Shown here one piece after another: positions 53,320 to 62,289 of a DNA stretch of 64,000 nt. Each line of letters begins with the position of its first letter. Positions within the stretch are counted from its first letter, which is position 1. The notes under the pieces are model-generated. The model had not been told where the DNA came from. It saw only the letters and a list, made by a program, of their open reading frames with translations, and ran no database searches. This DNA is from Candidatus Rhodoferax mariagerensis (GTDB taxonomy: Bacteria > Pseudomonadota > Gammaproteobacteria > Burkholderiales > Burkholderiaceae_C), in NCBI GenBank assembly GCA_016719055.1, contig JADKAW010000044.1, forward strand, positions 1 through 64,000, given 5' to 3'. The translations under genes were made by a program, and so were the position numbers.

Positions 53320-53694
53320 ATGAAATCAATTATTTCAATACTGATTATTGTTTTGATGTTTTCGGGATGCGCTTCAACGCGTGGTACCGGATCGGACTAT
53401 CGCCCACTGGTTGATACCAAAGACCACGACATGGCCAAGTTGACTCAAGACACAGAAGACTGTCAAGCCTATGCCCGCCAAGTGGCCGGTGCGGCTGATC
53501 AGGCAGCGGCAGGGGCTGCGTTTGGTGCAGTCTTTGGAGCGCTGATCATGGCGGCAGTGGGCGGTTCAAGCCGGGATGGTGCCTGGGTTGGTGCGCTGTC
53601 AGGCGGCGTAAGTGGTGCTGGCAAAGGCGAACACGATCAAAGAACAGTCATTAGCCGATGTCTGGTAGGACGTGGTTACAACGTTCTGAATTGA
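53320..53694 (+). CDS. Small lipoprotein with glycine-zipper segment
   Basis: The 124-residue product starts at ATG 53320 with a lipoprotein signal (lipobox FSGC, Cys at about 17) and contains an Ala/Gly-rich membrane-like segment (about 68-105, AAAGAAFGAVFGALIMAAVG). It may sit in the outer membrane. The front part is AT-rich while the rest resembles host composition. Function unknown. Confidence 0.7.
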   Translation: MKSIISILIIVLMFSGCASTRGTGSDYRPLVDTKDHDMAKLTQDTEDCQAYARQVAGAADQAAAGAAFGAVFGALIMAAVGGSSRDGAWVGALSGGVSGAGKGEHDQRTVISRCLVGRGYNVLN

Positions 53695-53837
53695 TCCAAA
53701 TTTCTTGCTCTAGGTTCGTCGGCAGCCCTAGGGTCACAGAAAATGGCTCCGCCTGAATCGTCGTCATGGGCCGGCAGTGCGAATCAACCTGACGTGAGCT
53801 TTTGATGTATGAAGCATCCCCGAGACTTGCAAGCTGA

Positions 53838-54125
53838 AAGGGGGACTTCTCCAACCGCCTGCGTTGGTGACGGTGGTAGGCCCGGTGATTGGGTCATGTG
53901 ACCGGGCTTTGGGGTGAAAGGCGCGCGACAAAGAGCGTTTGCAATCCGCACGATCCATCTCGCGTGTGATTTCACCCAAAAACCGCACGCGCATGGCCCA
54001 GTCGCCGGGCAGGATTACCGCCTTCGCCCCTTGTTGAGGTCCAGTCCACGGGCTGGATTGACGCCACCCCACGCGACCAAAGATGAATCCTGGGTTTTCA
54101 CCGTGCCAGATTCGCTTCAATCGGT
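53838..54125 (-). repeat. Border repeat of the AT-rich islet, right copy
   Basis: GGGGGACTTCTCCAACC, GCCTGCGTTGG, TAGGCCCGGT and later GTTTTCACCGTGCC..CTTCAATCGG correspond to the left copy at 51278-51418, with an insertion of about 150 bases. No gene is visible between 53695 and 54191. Confidence 0.55.
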
Positions 54126-54191
54126 CCCACCTCAATGGCCGCAAGCGCTGCCGGTGGTAACCTTGCCGGTTTTCACCAAGAAAGCACCGAC

Positions 54192-54905
54192 ATGGGCGCG
54201 CAATGGAAAGCAAAAGGCAAGGAACTGGCGGCCAACGCCAAAGGCCGAATTTTTGGCAAACTGTCCAAGGACATCATGCTGGCCGCGCGCAGCGGTGCCG
54301 ACCCCACTGCCAATTCGCGCCTGCGCTTGCTGGTGGAGCAGGCACGCAAGGCCTCCATGCCCAAAGACACGCTGGACCGTGCCATCAAAAAAGGTGCTGG
54401 CTTGACCGGCGAAGTGATCAACTTCGAGCATGTGATTTACGAAGGCTTTGCGCCGCATCGCGTGCCGCTAATGGTCGAATGCCTGACCGACAACCTGAAT
54501 CGCACCGCGCCCGAGATGCGCGTGTTGTTTCGCAAGGGCCAACTGGGTACCTCGGGCTCGGTGGCGTGGGACTTTGACCATGTCGGCATGATCGAGGCTG
54601 AACCCGCCGCTGCGGGTGCCGATGCCGAACTGGCCGCCATCGAGGCCGGCGCGCAAGACCTGGAGCCCGGTGAAGAAGACGGCAACACGTTGTTTTTGAC
54701 CGACCCGGCCGACCTGGACCTGGTCAGCCGCGCGCTGCCCGCCCAGGGTTTTACCGTGCTGTCGGCCAAGCTGGGCTACAAGGCCAAGAACCCGTTGGAC
54801 CCAGCTACCCTGAGCGCCGAGCACTTGGAAGAAGTCGAAGCATTTCTGGCGGCCATTGACGCCCATGACGACGTGCAAAACATTTTTGCCGGTCTGGCGG
54901 GTTGA
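54192..54905 (+). CDS. YebC/TACO1-family protein
   Basis: From ATG 54192 the product has 237 residues. It is a YebC-type protein (KAKGKELAANAKGRIFGKL, GADPTANSRLR, MPKDTLDRAIKKG, YEGFAPHRVPLMVECLTDN). Members act as transcription regulators or as translation factors at proline-rich stretches. The upstream in-frame ATG (54135) falls in the repeat and is rejected. Confidence 0.9.
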   Translation: MGAQWKAKGKELAANAKGRIFGKLSKDIMLAARSGADPTANSRLRLLVEQARKASMPKDTLDRAIKKGAGLTGEVINFEHVIYEGFAPHRVPLMVECLTDNLNRTAPEMRVLFRKGQLGTSGSVAWDFDHVGMIEAEPAAAGADAELAAIEAGAQDLEPGEEDGNTLFLTDPADLDLVSRALPAQGFTVLSAKLGYKAKNPLDPATLSAEHLEEVEAFLAAIDAHDDVQNIFAGLAG

Positions 54906-54959
54906 CACATCCTTGCTGGGGCAACGTCGCACGCGTGCCGATCTGGCCAGTCAGACCAG

Positions 54960-56024
54960 TTACCCAGCGCGGGTGGCAACGAACCGGGACACTTGCGGCC
55001 CAAACACCAGCACCATCAAAAATCGAGCCAGTTGCATCGTCATGACAAAACCTGCATCCACCGCGCTGGTGGCGGCAATCACCGCCACTGAATCTGCGCC
55101 GCCCGGGCTGGTGGCCAGGTAAGCACTTAACGGGTCAATGCCGGTGAGTTGCACCAGCCCGGCCGCCAGCAACACCCCCACCGCCATCAGTGCCGCAATC
55201 GCGCCGAGCACCTGCGGCAGTGCAGCAAACGCATGGCCCAGCGTGGCACGCGTAAAGCGCAGGCCAATACTCCAGCCGATCAGTGCGTAGGCCAGCACCA
55301 TGGCCGGTGCTGGCAGCTCGATCACCAGCCAGCCGCCCGACTGCAAGGCTGTGCCCAGTACCAGCGGCAACACCATGGACCCGGCCGGCAGCCGCAGCCG
55401 ACGTGCCACCAGCGCACCACCCACAGCCAGCAGCAGCGTGGCACCCACATGCCCGACGTGATGGACCGACAACCAGCCCGCCGAGTGGCCGGAGGTCACC
55501 GACACCGCGGGCAGCCAGGTCCGCGCCACCAGCGCGGCCGTGGCGGTGACCACTGCCACCCGCAAATATTGCATATAAGCCACCAGCCGCACATCGGCCC
55601 CATAAGACTCCGACATCAGCACCATGGCCGAGGCTGCACCGGGCGCCAGCCCCCAGACTGCCGTGGTGCCCGGGAAAACCTGGCGGCGCATCATGATCCA
55701 GCCCAGCACGGCGCTGGCCAGAATGACCGAACTGGCAGCCAGCAAAAAAATCGGCCAGGCGCTGGCCACCCGACCCAGCGCTGGCGGATTGATGCTGGCG
55801 GCCATCAGGCAACCCAGCAGGCCTTGCCCCAGCGCAAAGCCGACCGGCGGCACCGCCAACGTGATATCGTGGGTCGAAAAAGCGATGCCCATCGCCATAC
55901 AACCCAGCAGCACCGCCGCTGGCAAATGGATGGCAGTAAACAGCCAGGCCAAGGCGGCGCTGGCCGGCACCAGCACAGCCCAGGCCAGCGCCGGGGTGGT
56001 GCGCAGGGCATTCCAGGTTATCAA
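54960..56024 (-). CDS. AbrB-family membrane transporter
   Basis: The 354-residue integral membrane protein has about ten helices in two related halves (LPAAVLLGCMAMGIAF and LPAGSMVLPLVLGTAL; PGTTAVWGLAPGAASAM and SPGGADSVAVIA), typical of the AbrB family, once mislabelled ammonia monooxygenase. The frame starts with TTG 56024, overlapping the stop of the upstream oxidoreductase gene. Substrate unknown. Confidence 0.85.
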   Translation of the reverse strand: MITWNALRTTPALAWAVLVPASAALAWLFTAIHLPAAVLLGCMAMGIAFSTHDITLAVPPVGFALGQGLLGCLMAASINPPALGRVASAWPIFLLAASSVILASAVLGWIMMRRQVFPGTTAVWGLAPGAASAMVLMSESYGADVRLVAYMQYLRVAVVTATAALVARTWLPAVSVTSGHSAGWLSVHHVGHVGATLLLAVGGALVARRLRLPAGSMVLPLVLGTALQSGGWLVIELPAPAMVLAYALIGWSIGLRFTRATLGHAFAALPQVLGAIAALMAVGVLLAAGLVQLTGIDPLSAYLATSPGGADSVAVIAATSAVDAGFVMTMQLARFLMVLVFGPQVSRFVATRAG

Positions 56025-57157
56025 GCGACAGCTTTGCCAAACCGCCCGGGTGCCACATCGCTGGCGTTCAAGCCCAAGTGCGCGATGTGCGGCGGCAGCG
56101 GCAAATCCTGCACCAGTGCTGCTGCCAGTTGCCCCATGGCCGGCGCGGTCTGAATGCCATAGCCGCCCTGGCCAGCCAGCCAGAAAAAGCCTGGCGCATC
56201 GGGCGCAAACCCCACTACCGGCGTTTTGTCAGCCACAAACGACCGCAAACCAGCCCATTTGCGCCGTACCTGGCGGATCTGCAGGGTAGTGGCGGCCTCA
56301 ATGCGGTCCACCGCAATGGCCACATCCAGCTCTTCGGGTTGCGCATCTTGCGCTTCTACCGGGTCTTCGTTGGCGGGCGACAGCAGCAGCATGCCGGCAT
56401 CGGGTTTGAAATAAAAGCTTTCCTGGGCGTTGATCACAAGTGGCCAGGCGCTGATGTCGCACCCCGGCGGGGTATCAATGATGAAGGCCGTGCGCCGTTT
56501 GGGCTGCAAACCCACCGGGGCCACGCCCGCCAGCTGCGCCAGCACATCGCACCAGGCACCTGCGGCGTTGATCAACACGGGTGCCACAAAGTTACCCGCG
56601 CGGGTCTTAACGTGCCATCCTTCAGGCCCGCGCTGGACCTGGGTGACCTCGGCATCACACAGCAGCTGCGCGCCGCTGGCCTTGGCACCGCGCAAAAAGC
56701 CCTGGTGAATGGCGTGCACATCCATGTCCATGGCGTCGGGCTCATAAATGCCGCACTGCGCCATCTCAGGCTGCAGCACCGGCACGCGCTGCAAGATGTC
56801 GGTTTGCGACCACCATTGCACGTTGGGCACCAGCGCGCGCAGGGCCTGCCAGGTCTGCGCCAGTGCCTCCTGGTCGGCTGCGCTGCCCACAATCAGTGCA
56901 CCGCGCGGCGTGACCAGCGGATAGTCTGAAAAACCAGCGGGTGGATTGACATAAAACGACTTGGACGCCGTGGTCAACGCACGCACCGTAGCGTTGCCAT
57001 AGGTCTGGGCAAACATGGCCGCTGAGCGCCCGGTGGCGTGGTAGCCCGGTTGCGCCTCGCGTTCCAGCAGCAGCACACGGCGGTGCGGCGCCAAATAATA
57101 GGCGGCAGCGGCGCCTGCCATGCCAGCGCCAATGATGAGAATGTCCGGGTTTTGCAT
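56021..57157 (-). CDS. FAD-dependent amine/amino acid oxidoreductase (DAO family)
   Basis: The 378-residue enzyme (ATG 57157, AGGA upstream; longest frame rejected) has the FAD fold DILIIGAGMAGAAAAYYLA and LLLEREAQPGYHATGRSA at the N-terminus, and the C-terminal GQGGYGIQTAPAMGQLAA. It probably oxidises a small amino acid or amine. The AbrB-family transporter gene overlaps its end by four bases, so the two form an operon. Confidence 0.85.
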   Translation of the reverse strand: MQNPDILIIGAGMAGAAAAYYLAPHRRVLLLEREAQPGYHATGRSAAMFAQTYGNATVRALTTASKSFYVNPPAGFSDYPLVTPRGALIVGSAADQEALAQTWQALRALVPNVQWWSQTDILQRVPVLQPEMAQCGIYEPDAMDMDVHAIHQGFLRGAKASGAQLLCDAEVTQVQRGPEGWHVKTRAGNFVAPVLINAAGAWCDVLAQLAGVAPVGLQPKRRTAFIIDTPPGCDISAWPLVINAQESFYFKPDAGMLLLSPANEDPVEAQDAQPEELDVAIAVDRIEAATTLQIRQVRRKWAGLRSFVADKTPVVGFAPDAPGFFWLAGQGGYGIQTAPAMGQLAAALVQDLPLPPHIAHLGLNASDVAPGRFGKAVA

Positions 57158-57240
57158 GCAATCTGTCCTGCTGGTTGCCGGTGATGGGTATGCACGCCCC
57201 ACCGGCTGAAAAATCACGAGTGCTGACAGAATACACGCCA

Positions 57241-59901
57241 ATGCTCGCTCTGCTCAAAACATTTTCCTGGCAAGAACTGCGCCAGCACCCCTGGCGCAAC
57301 GCGGCGGCCGTGCTGGCGGTGATGCTGGGGGTGGCGCTGGCGTTTTCGGTGCACTTGATCAATGCCTCGGCGCTGGACGAGTTTTCGCAGGCGGCGCGCT
57401 CGGCCGGCGGGCAAAGCGACCTGGAGCTGCGCGCGGTGCAAGGCTATTTTGACGAGTCGCTGTACCCCAAAGTGGCCCGCTTGCCCGAGGTGGCGCTGGC
57501 GTCCCCGGTGCTGGAACTGGGCAGCTACGCGCTCACGCCGGTCGGCAAACGCAGTGTGCGTGTCATGGGCGTGGATGCGTTGAGCATCATGGCCGTGGCT
57601 CCTGACCTGATCCCAGTGCCTGACCCTCCCGCCGCCTCAGACGCGCAGACGGCAGCGCGCTGGCGGGTGTTTGCGCCGGGCCAGGTGTTTGCCAACGCTA
57701 CGGCCCGCGGCTGGTCCACTGCGACAGCGGCAGCAACACCGACACCGCTTGCCCCGACCGCGCCGCTGTCAGGCCGGCAAAGCGGCACTACGCTGCAATT
57801 GCAAAGTGGCCTGCAATGGTTGCGCGTGGAAGTGGCAGGTAGCGTGCGGGCCAGCGGGCCGGCGTTGCTGGTGATGGACATTGGCGCAGCGCAAGACCTG
57901 TTTGGCAAGCAGGGCCAGCTCAGCCGAATTGACCTGCGCTTGCAGCCGGGTGTTGACCGCGACGCCTTTGCCCGCCAGTTGCAGGCCCTGCCGGATTGGC
58001 CAGCCAATGTGACCAGCGTTGCGCCCGAAGACGCGCAGTCGCAGGTCAGCAATCTGTCGCGCGCTTACCGGGTCAACCTGTCGGTGCTGGCGCTGATTGC
58101 GCTGTTTACCGGGGCTTTTCTTGTGTTCTCGGTACTGTCACTCAGTGTGGCCAAGCGCGCCCAGCAGTTTGCCTTGCTCGGTGTGCTGGGCTTGAGCGGG
58201 CGCGACCGGCTGGCCCTGGTGTTATGGGAGTCGCTGGCGCTGGGGCTGGTGGGCAGCCTGGCGGGTCTGGCGCTGGGCAGCGTCCTGGCGGCCATGGCCT
58301 TGCGCCTGCTCGGGGGGGACTTGGGTGGCGGATTTTTTTCAGGCGTCGCCCCCTCGTTGCAATTCAGTACGCTGGCCGCACTGATTTATGGCGCGCTGGG
58401 CGTGCTGGCGGCTCTGGCCGGAGGCTGGTGGCCGGCGCGCGCCGCGCAACAGTTGCCACCGGCGCAAACCCTCAAGGGCTTGGGCAGTCTGACGCAGACC
58501 TCGCACGGGCACTGGGTCAGTATTATTTTGATAGTGTCTGGCGCTTTACTGACAAGGGCTCCAGCGGTTTTTGGCATACCTTTGGCGGCCTACGTGTCGG
58601 TCGCCTTGCTGCTGGTGGGTGGCATCACGGCGCTGCCTTGGCTGATTGGCGGGTTGCTGGGTTATGTGGCACCACGCCTGGCCCGCCATACGCTGCCTTT
58701 GCTGGCGGTAGAGCGGGCACGGCGCCAGCGTGACACCGCTGCGGTGGCGGTGAGTGGTGTGGTGGCCTCACTGAGCCTGGCAGTGGCGCTGACGGTGATG
58801 GTGGCCAGTTTTCGCGAATCGGTCACGCAGTGGCTCAACACGGTGCTGCCGGCGGACCTGTATGTGCGCAGCGCCGGCAACCTGGGTGCCAGCGACACGG
58901 TGTTTTTCAGCCCCGAATTTGTGCACGCGGCTGCGCAACTGGCCGGTGTGAAAAAGCTGCAATCCATGCGTGTGCTTCCGGTGGTGCTGCAAAGCAGCCT
59001 GCCCGCTGTGGCCCTGATGGCCCGTGATCTGGGCGACCCGGCGCGAACGCTGCCACTGTTGCAGCCCCCCTTGCCGGTGCCTGCGGGGCAGATTGGGGTC
59101 TTTGTGTCTGAGGCGGTGCAAGACCTGCACGGCGCCCGGGTGGGCCAGGGTTTTGCCTTGCTTGACAAGGCTTTTAGGCCTCTAGCCCACACAGATAAAG
59201 CGCAGAAAGCTTCGTTTTTTATAGCGGGTGTGTGGCGCGACTACGCCCGCCAAAGCGGTGCCATCATGATCGACCGCGCCGCTTTCGAGGCCCTGACCGG
59301 CGACTTGCGCAGCAATGACCTGGCCCTGTGGCTAGATGACTCGCATGCGGCTCCCCAGGTGCAACAGGCTTTGCAGGCCCTGGCCGGGCCGCAGGCGACG
59401 CAGGGGGCAGACGCGGCCAAGGGCACCGGGGGCTTGCTGGAGTTTGGCACCGCCGCACAGATTCGCGCCGTGTCGCTCAAGATCTTTGACCGCAGTTTTG
59501 CTGTGACCTATTGGCTGCAGGCGGTGGCCATCGGCATTGGGCTGTTTGGCGTAGCGGCCAGTTTCAGTGCGCAGGTGCTGTCGCGGCGCAAGGAATTTGG
59601 CCTGCTGGCGCATCTGGGGCTGACACGCCGGCAGATTTTGACGGTGGTGGCCTTAGAGGGCACGGCCTGGACCACGCTGGGTGCCATGGCTGGGCTGGCG
59701 CTGGGGCTGGTGGTGTCGGTGGTGCTGGTGCATGTGGTCAACCCGCAAAGCTTTCACTGGACCATGGACCTGATGTTGCCCTGGGGGCGTTTGCTGCTGT
59801 TGTGCCTGGCGGTGGTTGTTGCCGGCACCCTGACCGCCTGGCTGGCCGCGCGTGCTGCCGCCGGGCGCGACGCCGTGCTGGCTGTCAAGGAAGATTGGTG
59901 A
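57241..59901 (+). CDS. FtsX-type ABC permease
   Basis: From ATG 57241 the product has 886 residues. It has an N-terminal helix (about 18-40), a MacB-like periplasmic part, three to four helices (about 280-440), central helices (about 430-500), a second periplasmic part and a C-terminal FtsX unit (about 760-880). This is the layout of YbbP-like permeases that move lipids or lipoproteins. No ATP-binding partner gene is adjacent. It is divergent from the oxidoreductase gene. Two dispersed-repeat copies lie in frame inside it. Confidence 0.87.
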   Translation: MLALLKTFSWQELRQHPWRNAAAVLAVMLGVALAFSVHLINASALDEFSQAARSAGGQSDLELRAVQGYFDESLYPKVARLPEVALASPVLELGSYALTPVGKRSVRVMGVDALSIMAVAPDLIPVPDPPAASDAQTAARWRVFAPGQVFANATARGWSTATAAATPTPLAPTAPLSGRQSGTTLQLQSGLQWLRVEVAGSVRASGPALLVMDIGAAQDLFGKQGQLSRIDLRLQPGVDRDAFARQLQALPDWPANVTSVAPEDAQSQVSNLSRAYRVNLSVLALIALFTGAFLVFSVLSLSVAKRAQQFALLGVLGLSGRDRLALVLWESLALGLVGSLAGLALGSVLAAMALRLLGGDLGGGFFSGVAPSLQFSTLAALIYGALGVLAALAGGWWPARAAQQLPPAQTLKGLGSLTQTSHGHWVSIILIVSGALLTRAPAVFGIPLAAYVSVALLLVGGITALPWLIGGLLGYVAPRLARHTLPLLAVERARRQRDTAAVAVSGVVASLSLAVALTVMVASFRESVTQWLNTVLPADLYVRSAGNLGASDTVFFSPEFVHAAAQLAGVKKLQSMRVLPVVLQSSLPAVALMARDLGDPARTLPLLQPPLPVPAGQIGVFVSEAVQDLHGARVGQGFALLDKAFRPLAHTDKAQKASFFIAGVWRDYARQSGAIMIDRAAFEALTGDLRSNDLALWLDDSHAAPQVQQALQALAGPQATQGADAAKGTGGLLEFGTAAQIRAVSLKIFDRSFAVTYWLQAVAIGIGLFGVAASFSAQVLSRRKEFGLLAHLGLTRRQILTVVALEGTAWTTLGAMAGLALGLVVSVVLVHVVNPQSFHWTMDLMLPWGRLLLLCLAVVVAGTLTAWLAARAAAGRDAVLAVKEDW
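58522..58572 (+). repeat. Small dispersed repeat inside the FtsX-type gene, copy A
   Basis: TTTTGATAGTGTCTGGCGC.., AAGGGCTCCAGCGGTTTTT, read in frame as IILIVSGALLTRAPAVF. It matches the copy in pbpC base for base at most positions. Confidence 0.6.
59171..59227 (-). repeat. Small dispersed repeat inside the FtsX-type gene, copy B
   Basis: CTTTTAGGCCTCTAGCCC.., ATAAAGCGCAGAAAGC.., TTTTTTATAGC is the repeat in the opposite direction, read through in frame in a periplasmic loop of the permease. Confidence 0.6.
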
Positions 59902-60070
59902 GCGACCGACGCAGCGTTTGGCGACAAGGCACGATGATTGCTTGTGTCGTTTCATGCTGTCGTCTCAGTAGAAACCACACCCGTGCAGGCATTGGACTAA
60001 CCGTAGAATCATCTTTTAATTTTTTGTTAACCCGCCGGGTCCACCCCGACATTTTTTTAAAGAAGTCTGT

Positions 60071-60838
60071 ATGAAGAAAATTCTGCTTGCTGCTGCCATC
60101 ACCGCGCTGTGCGCCAGTGCCTTTGCTCAGGGCAAAGACCTCAAGGTGGCGATTGATGCCACCTATGAGCCCTTCACCTTCAAAACTGCCGACGGCAAGC
60201 CCACCGGTTTTGACGTGGACATTGCCAATGCCCTGTGCGAGGAGATCAAGCGCAAGTGTGTGTTTGTCGAGCAAGCCTGGGACGGCATGATTCCGGGTCT
60301 GATGGCCAAAAAGTACGACGTGATCATCAGTTCCATGTCGATCACCGAAGAGCGTCTGAAGCAAGTGGACTTTACCGACAAGTACTACAACACGCCCAGT
60401 AAGATCGTGCTCAAAAAAGACATCAAGTTCACTGACCCGGCGTCCATCAAGGGCAAGAAAATTGGTGTTCTGAAGGCATCGACGCAGGAAAAGTACGCGC
60501 TCGGTGAACTCAAGACCAAGGGTGTCGAAGTGGTGTCGTACGACGCACAAGACCAGGTTTATCTGGACATCAAGGCCGGCCGTCTGGACGGCACAGTAGC
60601 TGACACCATGGAAGTCACCGGCGGTTTCCTGAGCAAGCCGGGTGGCGAAAACTACCAGTTTGTCGGCACCGAGCTGTACATTCCCAAGTACTTTGGCATT
60701 GGTGCTGGCGTGGCCCTGCGCAAAGGCCAGGGCGAGCTCAAAAAAGAAATCAATGCCGCCATCAAGGCAATTCGTGGCAATGGCAAGTACAAGGCCATCA
60801 ACGACAAATACTTCAAATTTGACGTGTACGGTAAATAA
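60071..60838 (+). CDS. Polar amino acid ABC transporter, periplasmic binding protein
   Basis: This 255-residue protein (HisJ/ArgT type) has a signal peptide cleaved after ASAFA (about 19). The ligand-binding fold starts DLKVAIDATYEPFTF and has GKPTGFDVDIANALCEEIKRK, the family signature. Basic amino acids (lysine, arginine, ornithine, histidine) are the likely ligands. It is the first gene of a five-gene operon. Confidence 0.92.
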   Translation: MKKILLAAAITALCASAFAQGKDLKVAIDATYEPFTFKTADGKPTGFDVDIANALCEEIKRKCVFVEQAWDGMIPGLMAKKYDVIISSMSITEERLKQVDFTDKYYNTPSKIVLKKDIKFTDPASIKGKKIGVLKASTQEKYALGELKTKGVEVVSYDAQDQVYLDIKAGRLDGTVADTMEVTGGFLSKPGGENYQFVGTELYIPKYFGIGAGVALRKGQGELKKEINAAIKAIRGNGKYKAINDKYFKFDVYGK

Positions 60839-60868
60839 GCAGCGTCTTGCCCTGTCGTCACACGCATC

Positions 60869-61555
60869 ATGCAATCCTATTTTCTGGTGATTCTGCAGGG
60901 TGCTGTGCTGACGGTGGGGGTGTCGCTGATGGCCCTGCTGGTGGCTATTTTGTTTGGCCTGGCCGGAGCGGGTGCCAAACTCTCTGGCCGACCGGTACTG
61001 GTGAGTCTGGCCACTTTTTACACCACCATCATCCGGGGTATTCCTGATCTGGTGCTGATGCTGCTGGTGTTTTATGGCGGCACCATTGGCATCAACACCC
61101 TGCTTGAAAAAATGGGGTCTGAGGCCACCATTGACATCGAGCCTTTTATGGCCGGTGTGCTGACCATCGGATTTATTTACGGCGCTTACATGACCGAGAC
61201 CTTTCGTGGCGCTATCTTGAGCATCCCAAAAGGTCAGATGGAAGCCGCCTGGGCGTTTGGTATGGGCCGCTTTCAGACCTTTTTGCGCATCACCCTGCCG
61301 CAGATGGTGCGTTATGCGCTGCCGGGTTTTACCAACAATTGGCTGGTGCTGATCAAGGCCACCGCGCTGGTCAGCCTGATTGGCCTGCAAGAGATGACCT
61401 ATCTGGCCAAGCAGGCCAGTGCTGCCACGCGCTCGCCGTTCGCTTTCTTTCTGTTTACCGGGGCGCTGTTTTTGATCTACACCTCGGTGTCGTTGTGGGT
61501 GCTCAAAAAGGTGAATGCGCGTTACAGCCTGGGCACCAAACGAGGGCAGTTGTAA
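60869..61555 (+). CDS. Polar amino acid ABC transporter permease (HisQ type)
   Basis: The 228-residue membrane protein has five helices and the EAA loop (EAAWAFGMGRFQTFLRITLPQ). It forms the membrane channel with the next gene, whose ATG overlaps its TAA. Confidence 0.92.
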   Translation: MQSYFLVILQGAVLTVGVSLMALLVAILFGLAGAGAKLSGRPVLVSLATFYTTIIRGIPDLVLMLLVFYGGTIGINTLLEKMGSEATIDIEPFMAGVLTIGFIYGAYMTETFRGAILSIPKGQMEAAWAFGMGRFQTFLRITLPQMVRYALPGFTNNWLVLIKATALVSLIGLQEMTYLAKQASAATRSPFAFFLFTGALFLIYTSVSLWVLKKVNARYSLGTKRGQL

Positions 61556-62268
61556 TGGAATGGGCGGTCATCTTTGAGCCCGACAATCTTGCGCTGTTTG
61601 GCAACGGCATCCTCGTCACCCTGTGGTTACTGGCGGCCTCGCTGGCTGCTGGCGGTGTGCTGGCGCTGATTTTTGCGCTGATGCTGACCGGCCCCTGGGC
61701 AGCGCTGCGCTGGTTGGTAGGTGCCTATACCTTTGTCATACGGGGCACGCCCTTGTTGATCCAGGTCTATCTGATTTATTACGGACTAGGCCAGCTGGAG
61801 TGGATTCAGGCGCGCTGGAACGACGTCTGGCCCTGGACCCATTTCAAAGAACCATTTTTCTGTGCCTTTTTGGCCTTTACGCTCAACACCGCGGGCTACA
61901 CCGCCGAGATGCTGGCTGGCGCCATCCGCGAGACCAGTGCCGGCGAGATCGAAGCCGCACACGCCTACGGCATGAGCCGCGTGCAAACCATGTGGCGGGT
62001 GGTACTGCCCAGCGCCATGCGCCGCACCCTGCCGGCCTACAGCAACGAGGTGGTGATGATGCTGCACAGCACCAGCCTGGCCAGTGCCGTGCCCAATATG
62101 CTCGACATCACCTCGGCCGCCAGCCGTATCTACGCCACCTATTACCTGCCGTTTGAGGCTTACCTGGCGGCAGCGGCGATTTATCTGGCAGCGTCTTTTT
62201 GCCTGATTGGATTCTTCAGATACTCTGAAAAACGGCTGCTGGCTTATCTGGCACCGCAAAAACACTGA
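61555..62268 (+). CDS. Polar amino acid ABC transporter permease (HisM type)
   Basis: Starting at ATG 61555 (TAATG overlap with the upstream gene) the product has 237 residues, five helices and the EAA loop EAAHAYGMSRVQTMWRVVLP. It is the partner of the HisQ-type permease. Confidence 0.92.
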   Translation: MEWAVIFEPDNLALFGNGILVTLWLLAASLAAGGVLALIFALMLTGPWAALRWLVGAYTFVIRGTPLLIQVYLIYYGLGQLEWIQARWNDVWPWTHFKEPFFCAFLAFTLNTAGYTAEMLAGAIRETSAGEIEAAHAYGMSRVQTMWRVVLPSAMRRTLPAYSNEVVMMLHSTSLASAVPNMLDITSAASRIYATYYLPFEAYLAAAAIYLAASFCLIGFFRYSEKRLLAYLAPQKH

Positions 62269-62289
62269 GCCAACTTTCTACCTTTTGCC

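Noticed and set aside
59885..61390. 501-codon open frame on the minus strand
   Set aside because: Antisense to the amino acid ABC transporter genes; His/Gln-rich composition typical of a shadow.
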